Shown in pieces: positions 17,589 to 26,011 of a stretch of DNA of 64,000 bases. Within the stretch, counting starts at the first letter, position 1; each line of letters begins with the position of its first letter. The stretch is taken from the NCBI GenBank assembly GCA_020849855.1, contig JADZFO010000038.1, forward strand, positions 44,010 to 108,009, given 5' to 3'. The position numbers were made by a program, and so were the translations under genes. This DNA comes from a bacterium. GTDB taxonomy: Bacteria > 4484-113 > JAFGCY01. The notes beneath the pieces were generated by a model. The model made no database searches. It had not been told where the DNA came from and worked only from the letters and a program-made list of their open reading frames with translations.

Positions 17589-17614
17589 AAGGCGGCGCTT
17601 TGCTGCGCCGCCTT
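17589..17614 (-). terminator. Terminator of the 120-residue hypothetical gene
   Basis: Arms AAGGCGGCG and CGCCGCCTT enclose a short loop. On the minus strand the stem is followed by TTTTGC. It sits between the converging Nudix and hypothetical genes. Confidence 0.7.
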
Positions 17615-17647
17615 AAGTTTATGGTCTGCTGAATTGTCTCGCTCGGC

Positions 17648-18010
17648 CTAGATTTCCGCTTCGCCAAGGATCTTGAAGGTCGGGGTGGACTTCTTGCGGC
17701 CGGGCTTGCCACTCGCACCGCGCAGGATAAAGCCCTTGAGACGAATGATTTCCGTCTTCGCGATTACCATTACCTGGCGGTTGGTCCCGTCATAGCCGCG
17801 GGCGTTAAAGACGGAAATTGCATCTTTGTTGCTGGCGTTGAAGGCCCGGATAGCCTTGATTACGGCAAGGCTGTTGCCAACCAGCGTGTCCTTGTCGCTG
17901 CCGCGTCCTGGGGCCTGACGCAACCACTGATAACCGCTTTCGTCCATGCCTTTGGCCTTGGAGAATCGTACGGCCAGATCAGTCAGGCTGATGACATCTT
18001 TGAGATCCAC
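17648..18010 (-). CDS. Hypothetical 120-residue protein
   Basis: The GTG start is preceded by GAGG at the right distance. I recognise no family. The protein is basic, with a middle region rich in small polar residues and a lysine/arginine-rich stretch GKPGRKKSTPTFKI near the C-terminus. The segment RQVMVIAKTEIIRLKGFILR resembles two beta-strands followed by a charged turn. No signal peptide or membrane segment is present. It has its own strong terminator and so is probably expressed alone. Confidence 0.65.
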   Translation of the reverse strand: MDLKDVISLTDLAVRFSKAKGMDESGYQWLRQAPGRGSDKDTLVGNSLAVIKAIRAFNASNKDAISVFNARGYDGTNRQVMVIAKTEIIRLKGFILRGASGKPGRKKSTPTFKILGEAEI

Positions 18011-18153
18011 GTTGCACCTCGCTTGGCAGCAATTGCGGAATTAAGCGAAATGATTCTAACATCAACTAATTGCATTAGCAAGGAAAGAACATCGTGCAGC
18101 TTATGGGAAGCCCGGGGATAAATTGTTGCGTCTGGCCTGGTGCGGCTTGAAGG

Positions 18154-18194
18154 CAAAGACAAAGACAAAGGCAAAGGCAAAAGAAAAAAAGAAA
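18154..18194. repeat. Short CAAAGR hexamer tandem tract
   Basis: Five successive hexamers (CAAAGA x2, CAAAGG x2, CAAAAG) run into an A-rich tract. On the minus strand this is the T-rich tail behind the hairpin at 18194-18219. Confidence 0.6.
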
Positions 18195-18374
18195 GCCGTT
18201 CCCGGGGCAAGGAACGGCTCGTGTATAGAAAGGCGGAAAAACGGGATAGGCAATTTTGGTGCGGGGATTGGTCTGGCATCGTCAGGGCAAAAGCCTGTGA
18301 TCCACTGCAGCGCTGCTTCCGTCCTCCCCTGTCTCAGGTGAACGAAGCTGAAATGCCCCGTCCGTCCTGAACCT
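18185..18374 (-). ncRNA. Candidate structured RNA of about 190 nt, SRP-domain-IV-like core
   Basis: A minus-strand promoter TTGCAA (18408-18403), 16-bp spacer and TATAAT (18386-18381) predicts a start near 18374. A perfect 9-bp hairpin (AGCCGTTCC/GGAACGGCT, 18194-18219) followed by a long U-rich tract predicts the end. Bases 18357-18348 (GGCAUUUCAG) can pair with 18285-18275 (CUGACGAUGCC), enclosing CAGGGGAGGACGGAAGCAGC. That 20-mer matches the E. coli 4.5S RNA core in 16 positions, including the flanking CAGG and AAGCAGC. The three base pairs that normally close the GGAA loop are lost, however. It may be a divergent SRP RNA, a 6S-like RNA or something new. Confidence 0.4.
18194..18219 (-). 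terminator. Strong intrinsic terminator of the candidate RNA
   Basis: A 9-bp perfect stem with loop CGGGGCAA is followed on the minus strand by TTTCTTTTTTTCTTTT. No protein gene ends nearby on this strand, which is the main argument for a non-coding transcript. Confidence 0.75.
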
Positions 18375-18628
18375 GCCATGATTATAGTCAGGCTCCGGCG
18401 CTTTGCAAGGCGGATCCTGCACTTATTCTTAGCATATGTTTAGCATTTTGCGGATTTGTCAGCAGATATGTGGATAACTCGGGCCAGGACTGCCGAAAAG
18501 CGCTCACGGCGGTGGATAACCCGCCTGCTCCGGCCTGGTAGCGCAGCGGCCTTGCCCTTGTTACCGCCTGGCGTGCCCGCGCCCCTCCGTCAAAGTATAA
18601 TCGCGCTGTCTGCGAGGTAAACAAAGGC

Positions 18629-19657
18629 ATGTCCAAAAACCTGATGCGTGCAGCCGTGACCTTCATGATTGTGCTGGTCCTGATAGCTGTGGTGGGTAAG
18701 CTGCTGGCGCTGCAGCTGCCCCAGGGTTCCGGCTCCAGCTCTGGCGGCGGCTATGGCGAGAGCGTGGCCCTGCTGAACATCGAGGGCGTCATCACCGGGG
18801 ACAGCGCTGGCAGCGGGCCATTTGGCGCGGCGGTCGGTGCCTCATCCGTGGACCTCTGCAACAAGCTCTATGAGATCCGCGACGATGACAGCATCCGCGC
18901 GGTCGTGCTGCGCATCAACAGCCCCGGCGGCTCCGCGGCGGCCAGCGACGAGATCTTCCGCGCCGTTCGCGCAGTCAGCAAGGCCGATAAGCCCGTCGTC
19001 GCCAGCATGGGCGACGTCGCCGCCTCCGGCGGTTACTACATTGCCGCCGCCTGCGACTACATCTATGCCAACCCCGCCACCCTCACCGGCTCCATCGGCG
19101 TTGTCTTTGAGCTGATCAACTGGGACGAGGCCGCCGGCAAGCTGGGCATCCGCTCCGAGACCCTGCACGCCGGGCAGTACAAGGACATCGGCTCGCCCTG
19201 GCGCGAGATGCAGCCCGACGAGCGCGCGGCGATGGAAGCGATGCTCAAGCAGGTGCATGAGCAGTTCATCCGCGCTGTGGACGAAGGCCGCCAGCCCCTG
19301 GACGAAGCCGGCGTGCGCAAGCTGGCCACAGGCATGATCTACAACGGCGAGGACGCCGCGGCCAACGGCCTGGTGGATAGCCTTGGCGGCCTGCAGGAAG
19401 CCAAGGTCAAGGCCCGCGCACTGGCCAAGCTGGACGCGGACGCGCCGGTCGAAGAGTACGGCGTGGGCTCTTTCTGGGATGTGATGTTCGGCGCCAGCGC
19501 CAGCTCCAGGCAGCTCGACCCCGCCCTGCTTGGCGAGCTGGGCGCGGTGCTCGCGGCGCGCCAGGCCCTGGAGAGCCGCTATGGCTCCGCCGGTCTTGGC
19601 ACCCTGTCCCGCGGGCTCTACCTCAACACCCTGCTGCGTGACCTGGTGGTCCGCTAG
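18629..19657 (+). CDS. sppA: Signal peptide peptidase SppA, short form
   Basis: This 342-residue protein has one N-terminal membrane anchor (residues about 8-30) and a single protease domain of the S49 family. It degrades cleaved signal peptides in the membrane. The catalytic serine is S133 in MGDVAASGGYYIA and the general-base lysine is K185 in YKDIGSP. NSPGGSAAASDEI and ATLTGSIGV are further family signatures. The length fits the 36-kDa bacillus-type enzyme rather than the double-domain E. coli form. A TATAAT (18596-18601) and a GAGG ribosome site precede it. An ArsR-family gene starts 3 bp after the stop, so they are cotranscribed. Confidence 0.93.
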   Translation: MSKNLMRAAVTFMIVLVLIAVVGKLLALQLPQGSGSSSGGGYGESVALLNIEGVITGDSAGSGPFGAAVGASSVDLCNKLYEIRDDDSIRAVVLRINSPGGSAAASDEIFRAVRAVSKADKPVVASMGDVAASGGYYIAAACDYIYANPATLTGSIGVVFELINWDEAAGKLGIRSETLHAGQYKDIGSPWREMQPDERAAMEAMLKQVHEQFIRAVDEGRQPLDEAGVRKLATGMIYNGEDAAANGLVDSLGGLQEAKVKARALAKLDADAPVEEYGVGSFWDVMFGASASSRQLDPALLGELGAVLAARQALESRYGSAGLGTLSRGLYLNTLLRDLVVR

Positions 19658-19660
19658 GCC

Positions 19661-20011
19661 ATGGCCCGCAGCCTGCCGCTTAAGGATGTTGTCGCGCTCT
19701 ACCGGGCCATGGGGGATGCCACCCGCCTGCGCCTGCTGAGTCTGATCTACAGCGGCAATGAAGTGCGGGTGGGCGAGCTCACCGCCGCGCTGCAACTGCC
19801 CCAGAGCACCGTCAGCCGCCAGCTGGCCCAGCTGCGCTCAGCCGGCGTCATCCTGGACCGCCGCGAAGGCAACAGTGTGTGGTACTCGATGAACCCCAAC
19901 AGCCTCAGCACCAGCATCGCCCTGCTGGACGGTCTGCGCGCCGCCGGCCGCATGTGCGCCGAGCTGCGCAGCGATCAACGGCGCTTATCGCGGCTTCGGC
20001 GCGGCGCCTGA
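19661..20011 (+). CDS. ArsR-family winged-helix regulator
   Basis: This 116-residue protein has the typical ArsR/SmtB N-terminus (YRAMGDATRLRLLSLIYSG), a recognition helix (ALQLPQSTVSRQLAQLRSAGVI) and a wing (DRREGNSVWYSM). The usual ELCVCDL metal-site cysteine pair is missing and only a lone cysteine near the C-terminus remains, so it probably senses something other than arsenic-type metals. It lies directly behind sppA in the same operon, which suggests an envelope-related or housekeeping target. Confidence 0.87.
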   Translation: MARSLPLKDVVALYRAMGDATRLRLLSLIYSGNEVRVGELTAALQLPQSTVSRQLAQLRSAGVILDRREGNSVWYSMNPNSLSTSIALLDGLRAAGRMCAELRSDQRRLSRLRRGA

Positions 20012-20188
20012 AACTAAGGCTGGCCTATGTGCTGAACATAAGCCCACCCTTTGGGGCGTATTCAACCGTTCTACATTGACTTATTTTCGGCGGCGTGCTT
20101 CTATATCCATGGCTTTGCCGTTCGCCTGCCTGCACGGTCTCGGCCACCCCGACTTATCCAGGGCGTCAGCCCACTGCGGAGATCTGGA
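20012..20188. other. Intergenic region before the carboxypeptidase-regulatory lipoprotein
   Basis: This 177-bp region contains TTGACT at 20076-20081 with TATATC at 20102-20107, at a spacing that is rather long. It is a weak promoter candidate for the lipoprotein gene. Nothing else is seen. Confidence 0.35.
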
Positions 20189-21871
20189 ATGGGACGCAAT
20201 CTCATGTTCCGGCTGAAAGTCGCGTCTACCCCGGCCGTAGTTTTGCTGGGTCTGTGCCTGCTGTGCTCTTCATGTTCCACCAGCGCTGCCCTGCCTACAG
20301 GCAGCGTCTCCCGGGCCACTCTGCCGGCCCATGGCGCCGAGCCTGTCTTTGCGCCAAACCGTGATGCCTCGCTGCCGCCCCTGCCACTGGACCTCGGCGG
20401 CCGCAACAAGTCTGCCTCGGCCCTGCAGAACTTCATCCAGACCGGCAACCAGGCGCTGGACCGCAGCGCCGGCGCGGTTGATAACGGGACAAAGATCACC
20501 CTCACCGCCGGCCCCGGCGAGATGCAGTGGGCCATGTATGAGTTCACCCCGCCCACCGACCTGGTTTACTCAGCGCTCTTCACCATGGTCCCCAAGGCCG
20601 GCACCGGCAGCTACATCGCCATCGGCAACTATGCCAGCCAGCGCTGGGACTTCAAGGGGCCCTACCCCGCCACGCCCGGCTTCGCGGCCTTCGCCAGCCT
20701 CAACAACGGCGACTTCATCTCGCCCTCCGGCCACATCTACCTGCTGGTGCTCGCCTGGAATAACACCACCACCGAGCTGACCCAGGTGCAGGTCTCGGGC
20801 GACGATGGACAGGCCCCCACCTATGACATCAGCGGCAAGGTCGTGCGTGCGGAGAACAACCAGCCCCTGGCCGGTGTGACCCTCACCATGCTGCCCGGCG
20901 GCGCCACGGCCTTCAGCGACAATGACGGCAACTTCAGCTTTACCGGCCTGCAGGCGGCCAGCTACCGCATCACCCCCAGTGCCCCGGGTTATGACTTCAA
21001 CCCGCCGCTGCAGGATGTGCTGCTGACCAACGCGGATGTCAGCGGCATTGACTTCCTGGCCTTCGAGGAAGTGCCCGGCTTCTCGATCAGTGGAACGGTC
21101 AGCCTTGAGGGCGGCGGCCCGCTGGCGGGCGTGTCGGTGTCGATAAGCCCCGGCAGTCTGGTGGCCACCACAGATTCCAATGGCAACTACCTCTTCGCCG
21201 GTCAGCTTGCCGGCAACTACACCCTGACCCCCAGCCTCTCCGGCCACACCTTCGCACCGACGCAGCAGAGCGTACCGCTCTTTGGCAGCGACGCGCTGGG
21301 TGTGAACTTCACCGCTACCGAGGAAAGCGGCCCGCCCTGGACAGTCTCCGGCACGGTGACCGACAATCAGGGCCAGCCCCTGGCCGGCGTGAACATCTTT
21401 GTGCCCTTCACCAACCGCATCACGGTCACTGATGCCCAGGGCAAGTACAGCATCGCGAACCTGGACAGTGATCCGAACTTCCACATCCTGCCCAGCCTTG
21501 ACGATCACAGCTTTGTGCCGAACATCAACAAGCTTAATCTGGACTCCAACAAGGTGCTGGACTTTGTCGGCACTCCCCAGACCCTGCCGAACACCGTCAC
21601 CTATGCCCAGCACATGGTGCCCTGGGTGCTGCAGCCGATGTGCACGCCCTGCCACGATTCGAACCTGAACTCGGATGATGAGCGCCATGGCGCCCCCCTG
21701 GGCATCGACTTCGATACCTACAACGGCACCTCGACCAACGAGAAGAAGGACTCCGACGATGAAGCCCAGGCTGACAGAATGCCCGACCCCGACGCCTGGG
21801 GCAGCCTGAAGCTGACCGCCTTCCAGAAGGAGCTCTTTGCCCGCTGGCGGGAGCAGAACTTCCCGCAGTAA
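20189..21871 (+). CDS. Lipoprotein: shared N-terminal domain, three CarboxypepD-reg repeats, C-terminal cytochrome c site
   Basis: This 560-residue protein starts at the ATG 8 nt after GGAG. The lipobox is CSSC, with Cys29. Residues about 61-203 are the domain shared by five lipoproteins here (QWAMYEF, YIAIGNYASQRW, SPSGHIYLLV). Three carboxypeptidase-regulatory-like beta-sandwich repeats follow (ISGKVVRAENNQPLAGV, ISGTVSLEGGGPLAGV, VSGTVTDNQGQPLAGV). The last 75 residues hold one haem motif CTPCH (485-489) and a candidate axial methionine in DRMPDPDAW, as in planctomycete-type surface cytochromes. I infer an envelope-anchored electron-transfer or redox-sensing protein. A terminator follows. 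Confidence 0.85.
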   Translation: MGRNLMFRLKVASTPAVVLLGLCLLCSSCSTSAALPTGSVSRATLPAHGAEPVFAPNRDASLPPLPLDLGGRNKSASALQNFIQTGNQALDRSAGAVDNGTKITLTAGPGEMQWAMYEFTPPTDLVYSALFTMVPKAGTGSYIAIGNYASQRWDFKGPYPATPGFAAFASLNNGDFISPSGHIYLLVLAWNNTTTELTQVQVSGDDGQAPTYDISGKVVRAENNQPLAGVTLTMLPGGATAFSDNDGNFSFTGLQAASYRITPSAPGYDFNPPLQDVLLTNADVSGIDFLAFEEVPGFSISGTVSLEGGGPLAGVSVSISPGSLVATTDSNGNYLFAGQLAGNYTLTPSLSGHTFAPTQQSVPLFGSDALGVNFTATEESGPPWTVSGTVTDNQGQPLAGVNIFVPFTNRITVTDAQGKYSIANLDSDPNFHILPSLDDHSFVPNINKLNLDSNKVLDFVGTPQTLPNTVTYAQHMVPWVLQPMCTPCHDSNLNSDDERHGAPLGIDFDTYNGTSTNEKKDSDDEAQADRMPDPDAWGSLKLTAFQKELFARWREQNFPQ

Positions 21872-21890
21872 CACTGCAATCTCCTCGCGT

Positions 21891-21929
21891 GAAAGCCCCG
21901 GCCTGGCCTGTGCAGGCGGGGCTTTCGTT
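21891..21929 (+). terminator. Terminator after the CarboxypepD-reg/cytochrome lipoprotein
   Basis: GAAAGCCCC and GGGGCTTTC form the outer stem and GCCTG/CAGGC the inner stem, followed by CGTTT. It lies 20 bp after the stop codon. Confidence 0.75.
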
Positions 21930-21953
21930 TGCGCCCCGCCCGGCGTCTGGCGG

Positions 21954-21959
21954 TAAAAT
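21954..21959 (+). promoter_or_regulatory. -10 hexamer implying a leaderless aminotransferase transcript
   Basis: TAAAAT ends 6 nt before the GTG at 21966 and no ribosome site is present. Confidence 0.5.
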
Positions 21960-21965
21960 CCTGGC

Positions 21966-23234
21966 GTGACAGCTTCAGCCCCCGAGCCCTTCTATCCCGC
22001 CCCCAGCCTCTCGCAGCGCGCGCAGGACATGCCGCGCTCCGCGATCCGCCGCATCTTTGAAAACGCCCGCCGCCTGCAGGAAAGCGGCGTGGATGTGGTG
22101 CGCCTGGACATCGGCGACCCGGACTTCGACGCCCCGCAGCGTGTCCGCGATGGCATCAGCGCGGCGCTGGCCGCCGGCAGGACGCACTACTCGCCGATGG
22201 CCGGCATCCCCGAGCTGCGCAGCGCCATCGCCGCCTATATGGCGCGGCGCTGGGGCGTGGACTGCGGCCCCGCTGCTGTCACCTGCCACCAGGGCGCGAC
22301 CCAGGCGCTCAACGCCGTTATGCAGCTCTGCTGCGACAGCTGCGCCGGCGTGCTGCTGCCGGAGATCTACTTCCCGAACTATATCCAGCAGGTCACGCTG
22401 GGCGGCCTGCGTCCACGTTTCTATGCCCTCGACGAGCGCTTTGTACCGCGGCTCAGCGACCTTGAGTCGCTGCTTGATGCTAACACCCGCGCGATCCTGA
22501 TCAACACGCCAAGCAACCCCACCGGCGCGCTCTTCCCCGAGGAGACCGTCCGCGCGCTTTACGACTTCGCCGCGCGCCACAACCTCTGGGTCATCTCCGA
22601 CGAGGCCTACTGCGAGTTCGTCTTCGAGGGCCGCTATGTCAGCCCGCTGCAGATTGACTGGGAGCAGCCGGCCGAGCAGCGCCGCGTGATTGCGATCTAC
22701 TCCTTCTCCAAGGGCTATGCCTGTACCGGCCTGCGCATGGGCTGGACGGTCAGCCCGCGGGAGGAAGTCGCCGGCCAGCTGATGCTGATGAACGAGCCCT
22801 TCACCGGCTCGCTCACCACCCCCCTGCAGTACGGTCTGGTTCACGCCTTTGACGAGGACGACACTCCCCGGCGGGTTGAGGCCCTGCGGTCGCGCTGGGA
22901 GCTCGCCGGGCGTGAACTGCGCGCCGCCGGCCTGCCCTTTGACCCGCCCGAAGGCGGCATCTTCTTCTTCGTCGACATCTCCAGCCTGCGCACGAAGGAC
23001 GGCCAGCCGATCAGCAGCCAGGACTTCTGCGACCGCGCCCTGAATGAAGCGCATGTGGCCGTCGTGCCGGGCGCCGGCTTCGGCCTGCAGCCTGTCTATG
23101 ACAGCTCCGGCCGCCCATCCTCCTTCATTGCGGGGGAGCATGCGGCCAAAGGCTTCCGGCTCTGCTTTGCGGTGCCGGAGGAACGCCTGAAGCTGGGCGT
23201 TGAGCGCCTGCGCGGCTTCATCGCCGGGCTCTGA
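21966..23234 (+). CDS. PLP-dependent aminotransferase, class I/II (first of a tandem pair)
   Basis: This 422-residue fold-type I aminotransferase has LDIGDPDFDAP near the N-terminus, YSPMAGIPELR, the NTPSNPTGALF segment (N184), the PLP-pyridine aspartate D212 in ISDEAYCEF and the PLP lysine K249 in YSFSKGYACTGLRMGW. The pattern is that of aspartate/tyrosine/branched-type aminotransferases of subgroup I. It probably exchanges an amino group between a 2-oxoacid and glutamate or aspartate in the cytoplasm. The GTG start is set by the leaderless -10. A related enzyme follows 119 bp downstream, suggesting one pathway with two transamination steps or a duplication. Confidence 0.88.
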   Translation: MTASAPEPFYPAPSLSQRAQDMPRSAIRRIFENARRLQESGVDVVRLDIGDPDFDAPQRVRDGISAALAAGRTHYSPMAGIPELRSAIAAYMARRWGVDCGPAAVTCHQGATQALNAVMQLCCDSCAGVLLPEIYFPNYIQQVTLGGLRPRFYALDERFVPRLSDLESLLDANTRAILINTPSNPTGALFPEETVRALYDFAARHNLWVISDEAYCEFVFEGRYVSPLQIDWEQPAEQRRVIAIYSFSKGYACTGLRMGWTVSPREEVAGQLMLMNEPFTGSLTTPLQYGLVHAFDEDDTPRRVEALRSRWELAGRELRAAGLPFDPPEGGIFFFVDISSLRTKDGQPISSQDFCDRALNEAHVAVVPGAGFGLQPVYDSSGRPSSFIAGEHAAKGFRLCFAVPEERLKLGVERLRGFIAGL

Positions 23235-23353
23235 CCAACTGCGCTCTTTCCTCAGAGTAGAGGATAATGCCGATACATAAGGTATGATTTCTTATCACTG
23301 GTAGTCCTAACCAGCACGGAGGCCGGCCGCGCTGCTCGCAGCGCCTGACCTCG

Positions 23354-24574
23354 ATGCCCATCTCCCCCATCTGGGAGATCGTCCGGCTTGCCTCGCAAAT
23401 CCAAAGCGAGGGCGGCGATGTGCTGCACCTGGACATCGGCGCACCGCCCTTCCGCCTCTCGGGCCTTATCAGCGCCGGCCTGGAGGATGCGCTGCGCAGC
23501 GGACGCACGGGCTACAGCCCGCCCGCTGGCATCCCGGAGTACCTGCACGCCGCGGCTGAGCGTACGGTGGCGCGCTTCCCCGATGGCGCCACCCGCGCCG
23601 GCTTTGACGCCCGCAGCCTGCAGCCGCGCATCGTCGGCTCCCAGGGCGGCACCCAGGCCCTGATGGCCGTCATATCCGGCGTCTGCGACCCCGGCGACAA
23701 CATCCTGCTGCCCGAGGTGGCCTGGCCCAACTATGTTGAGCAGGCCCTGCTTGCCGGCGTTGAGTCCCGCTTCTACAAACTGGACGAGCAGATGCGCCCG
23801 CTGCTGCACAGCATTGAAAGCCAGATCGACGCGCGCACGCGAGCCTTCATCATCAACTCGCCCTCCAATCCCAGCGGCGCGGTCTGTCCGCCCCAGCTAA
23901 TCCGCAGCCTGCATGAGCTGGCCGTGGAACGGCAGGTCTGGCTGATCGACGACCTGGCCTACTGCGACTTTGTTTATGAAGGCGATTACCTCACGGCCCT
24001 GGAGTGCGACTGGGCCGCACCGGAAAACGAGCGCTGCGTGCTGGCGGTCTTTTCCTGCTCCAAAAGCTACAGCGCTCCGGGCCTGCGCCTGGGCTATACG
24101 GTCTGCCCCGACCCCCAGCTCGCCTGCGATCTGGCGGGGCTGAACGACCCCCTGATGGGCTGCCTCACCACCCCGCTGCAGCTCGCGATGGCCCAGGGCC
24201 TGCTCTATGACGACCCGGCGCAGCGCAGCGAAGTGCTGAAGGAGCGCTGGCTGGAAGCGCTGGACCTGGCCGCCCGCCTCGGCCTCAGCGGGCCGCGGCC
24301 CAGTGGCGGCATGTTCAAGCTGATTGACATCTCGGCCTCCGGCCTGCGCTCGACCCAGTTCGCCCTGCGCCTGCTGCGTGAGGAGCATGTTGCCGTGGTC
24401 CCTGGCGCAGCCTTTGGCATGCACCCTGTCGGCCACGGGCCGCGCGGCCTGCGCTTTGAAGTCTGCCGGGAAGCCGACCGCTTTGTGCGCGTCTGCTTCG
24501 CCTCCGACCCCCAGGCCCTGGCCCAGGGCTTCCTGCGCCTGGCCAGGCTGTTGGACTGCCTGCGCGCGGCCTGA
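23354..24574 (+). CDS. PLP-dependent aminotransferase, class I/II (second of a tandem pair)
   Basis: This 406-residue paralogue of the preceding gene has LDIGAPPFR, YSPPAGIPEYL, the NSPSNPSGAV segment, the aspartate in IDDLAYCDFVYEG and the PLP lysine K237 in FSCSKSYSAPGLRLGY. No good ribosome site precedes the ATG, but it is the only start in this frame after the upstream stop. It differs from its neighbour at the substrate loops (for example DLNDPLMG-like against MNEPFTGS-like segments), so the two may use different 2-oxoacids. The shorter N-terminus lacks the first helix of the neighbour. Confidence 0.85.
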   Translation: MPISPIWEIVRLASQIQSEGGDVLHLDIGAPPFRLSGLISAGLEDALRSGRTGYSPPAGIPEYLHAAAERTVARFPDGATRAGFDARSLQPRIVGSQGGTQALMAVISGVCDPGDNILLPEVAWPNYVEQALLAGVESRFYKLDEQMRPLLHSIESQIDARTRAFIINSPSNPSGAVCPPQLIRSLHELAVERQVWLIDDLAYCDFVYEGDYLTALECDWAAPENERCVLAVFSCSKSYSAPGLRLGYTVCPDPQLACDLAGLNDPLMGCLTTPLQLAMAQGLLYDDPAQRSEVLKERWLEALDLAARLGLSGPRPSGGMFKLIDISASGLRSTQFALRLLREEHVAVVPGAAFGMHPVGHGPRGLRFEVCREADRFVRVCFASDPQALAQGFLRLARLLDCLRAA

Positions 24575-24626
24575 GCCGCGATCCGCGTTATACTTTCCGC
24601 AGCACGGATACCCGGGGGAGTGAGAG

Positions 24627-25907
24627 ATGGTCAGACACCTTCTGCTCTGCGCACTGCTGCTTGTGATTTGCCTTGGCGCCCTGGCCTGCGGCGGACGCCG
24701 CGGTGGCGGAGGCGGCGGCGGCTCAACACCACCGGTTACCCCGCCGGCGGGTAGCGACGACTATTCCGACGGCTACCTTGACGGCTATGACGACGGCTGG
24801 TCGGCGCGCTTCCATGATGACCCCTGGTACTTCGACCGCTACCGCGGCTACAACTACGGCTCCTACAACTCAGGCTACTACGACCCCTGGGGCAGTTCCT
24901 ACAGCTCCAGCCGCAGCCTAGCCAGCCATCCCTGGGACTGCGACTGCGGCTGCCGCGCGCAGGACGGCCGCATCCAGACCGAGACCTACTACGAAAGTGC
25001 CCGCGGCAGCGGCAGCCCCGCGCTGCCGGCAGGCTATGGCAACCTGCCCGTCAGCGGCCCCGGCGCGGACGGCGTGCTGGACAGCCTGGAGCTGGAGCTG
25101 CTGCAGATGCAGCGTCCCCTGGGCGTCAGCGAGCAGCTCTGGGCCGACCTCAAGCAGGCGGCAAAGGAAGCGGCCCGCGCGGCCTCGGCCAGCGGTAATG
25201 CCTCGCGCGATCCCGGCGAGGGCGGCCGGGTGACCGACCTCACCGTGCAGCCCGGCGCCACCGCGGACTCGCTGCGCTTTGAATGGACCTACCGCAACGA
25301 CGGCGACTACGACCTCGACGGACGCGTGCGCGCGGCGGACATGGCCCAGGTCGGCATCTGGTACGGCCGCACATCCGCTGACCCCGACTGGGCCTTTGCC
25401 CAGGGCGCCGACGGCAATGGCGATGGCCGGGTGTCGATTGCCGATGCCAGCGTCATCGGCATGAACTATGGCAGCCAGGTGGACGAGTATGTGCTGTGCA
25501 TGCAGTACGGCGACTGGAATGGTGACGGAGTGGTAGCTACAACGGATCTCAGTGTTGCTGCTATGGCCCATGGACCGTTCTTCAACATCCTCTGGGTAAA
25601 TATGTTCGAAGGACAATCCGTGGGACAGATGCTTGGTGGTGACCAGCTATCCTTCCACGATGCCTTCGTCGGCTTCAGGTCTTTGCCTCTGAGCCAGGAC
25701 GTCCTGACAGCGGGTGGAAGTGATTCAAAATTTGCTGTAGAGCTCAGCCGGCGGTTTGGAAACGTTGCGATCAATACTGAGGGCCTGCATTTCACTGTCA
25801 GCCCGAACTTCTTTGGCAATGATGGGATTGACTCGGCTAATGCCGCAGCCAGAGAAAAGATGCCGCCCAGCGGACTGCCCGGCACTCTGGTTCAGGTCTT
25901 CGATTAG
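24627..25907 (+). CDS. Lipoprotein with Gly/Tyr/Asp-rich linker and dockerin-like calcium repeats
   Basis: This 426-residue protein has signal peptide and Cys21 (LGALAC), followed by a glycine run and a striking YDG/Tyr-rich low-complexity segment (residues 43-95), where residues alternate between tyrosine, glycine and aspartate. DCDCGC at about 104-109 may form disulfides or bind metal. Dockerin-like EF-hand loops are present at 225-247 (DYDLDGRVRAADMAQ), 261-283 (ADGNGDGRVSIADAS) and 295-312 (GDWNGDGVVATTD). From about 25540 onward the DNA becomes noticeably AT-richer and the protein loses recognisable domains, possibly a junction with foreign sequence. A GGGGGAG ribosome site precedes the ATG. 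Confidence 0.8.
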   Translation: MVRHLLLCALLLVICLGALACGGRRGGGGGGGSTPPVTPPAGSDDYSDGYLDGYDDGWSARFHDDPWYFDRYRGYNYGSYNSGYYDPWGSSYSSSRSLASHPWDCDCGCRAQDGRIQTETYYESARGSGSPALPAGYGNLPVSGPGADGVLDSLELELLQMQRPLGVSEQLWADLKQAAKEAARAASASGNASRDPGEGGRVTDLTVQPGATADSLRFEWTYRNDGDYDLDGRVRAADMAQVGIWYGRTSADPDWAFAQGADGNGDGRVSIADASVIGMNYGSQVDEYVLCMQYGDWNGDGVVATTDLSVAAMAHGPFFNILWVNMFEGQSVGQMLGGDQLSFHDAFVGFRSLPLSQDVLTAGGSDSKFAVELSRRFGNVAINTEGLHFTVSPNFFGNDGIDSANAAAREKMPPSGLPGTLVQVFD

Positions 25908-26011
25908 CTCTGGCTCCCAAGAGCTACCAGCGACATCAGCATAGGCGACTGCCATGCTGCATAAGGAAGCGCGTGCCCACGTCCGGCTCATCGCTGTTAT
26001 TATTTACTGGC

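Noticed and set aside
18101..18379. Minus-strand 92-codon frame over the candidate RNA
   Set aside because: Its ATG is 1 nt from the -10 hexamer, it reads through the terminator hairpin and its product is low-complexity phenylalanine/alanine at the end.
18469..18519. Two DnaA-box-like sequences (TGTGGATAA, GGTGGATAA)
   Set aside because: Only two sites are seen 40 bp apart, with no dnaA, dnaN or AT-rich unwinding region, so an origin is not supported.
20570..21874. Minus-strand open frame of 434 codons
   Set aside because: It is antisense to the carboxypeptidase-regulatory lipoprotein; the plus strand has a lipobox, domain repeats and a haem motif.
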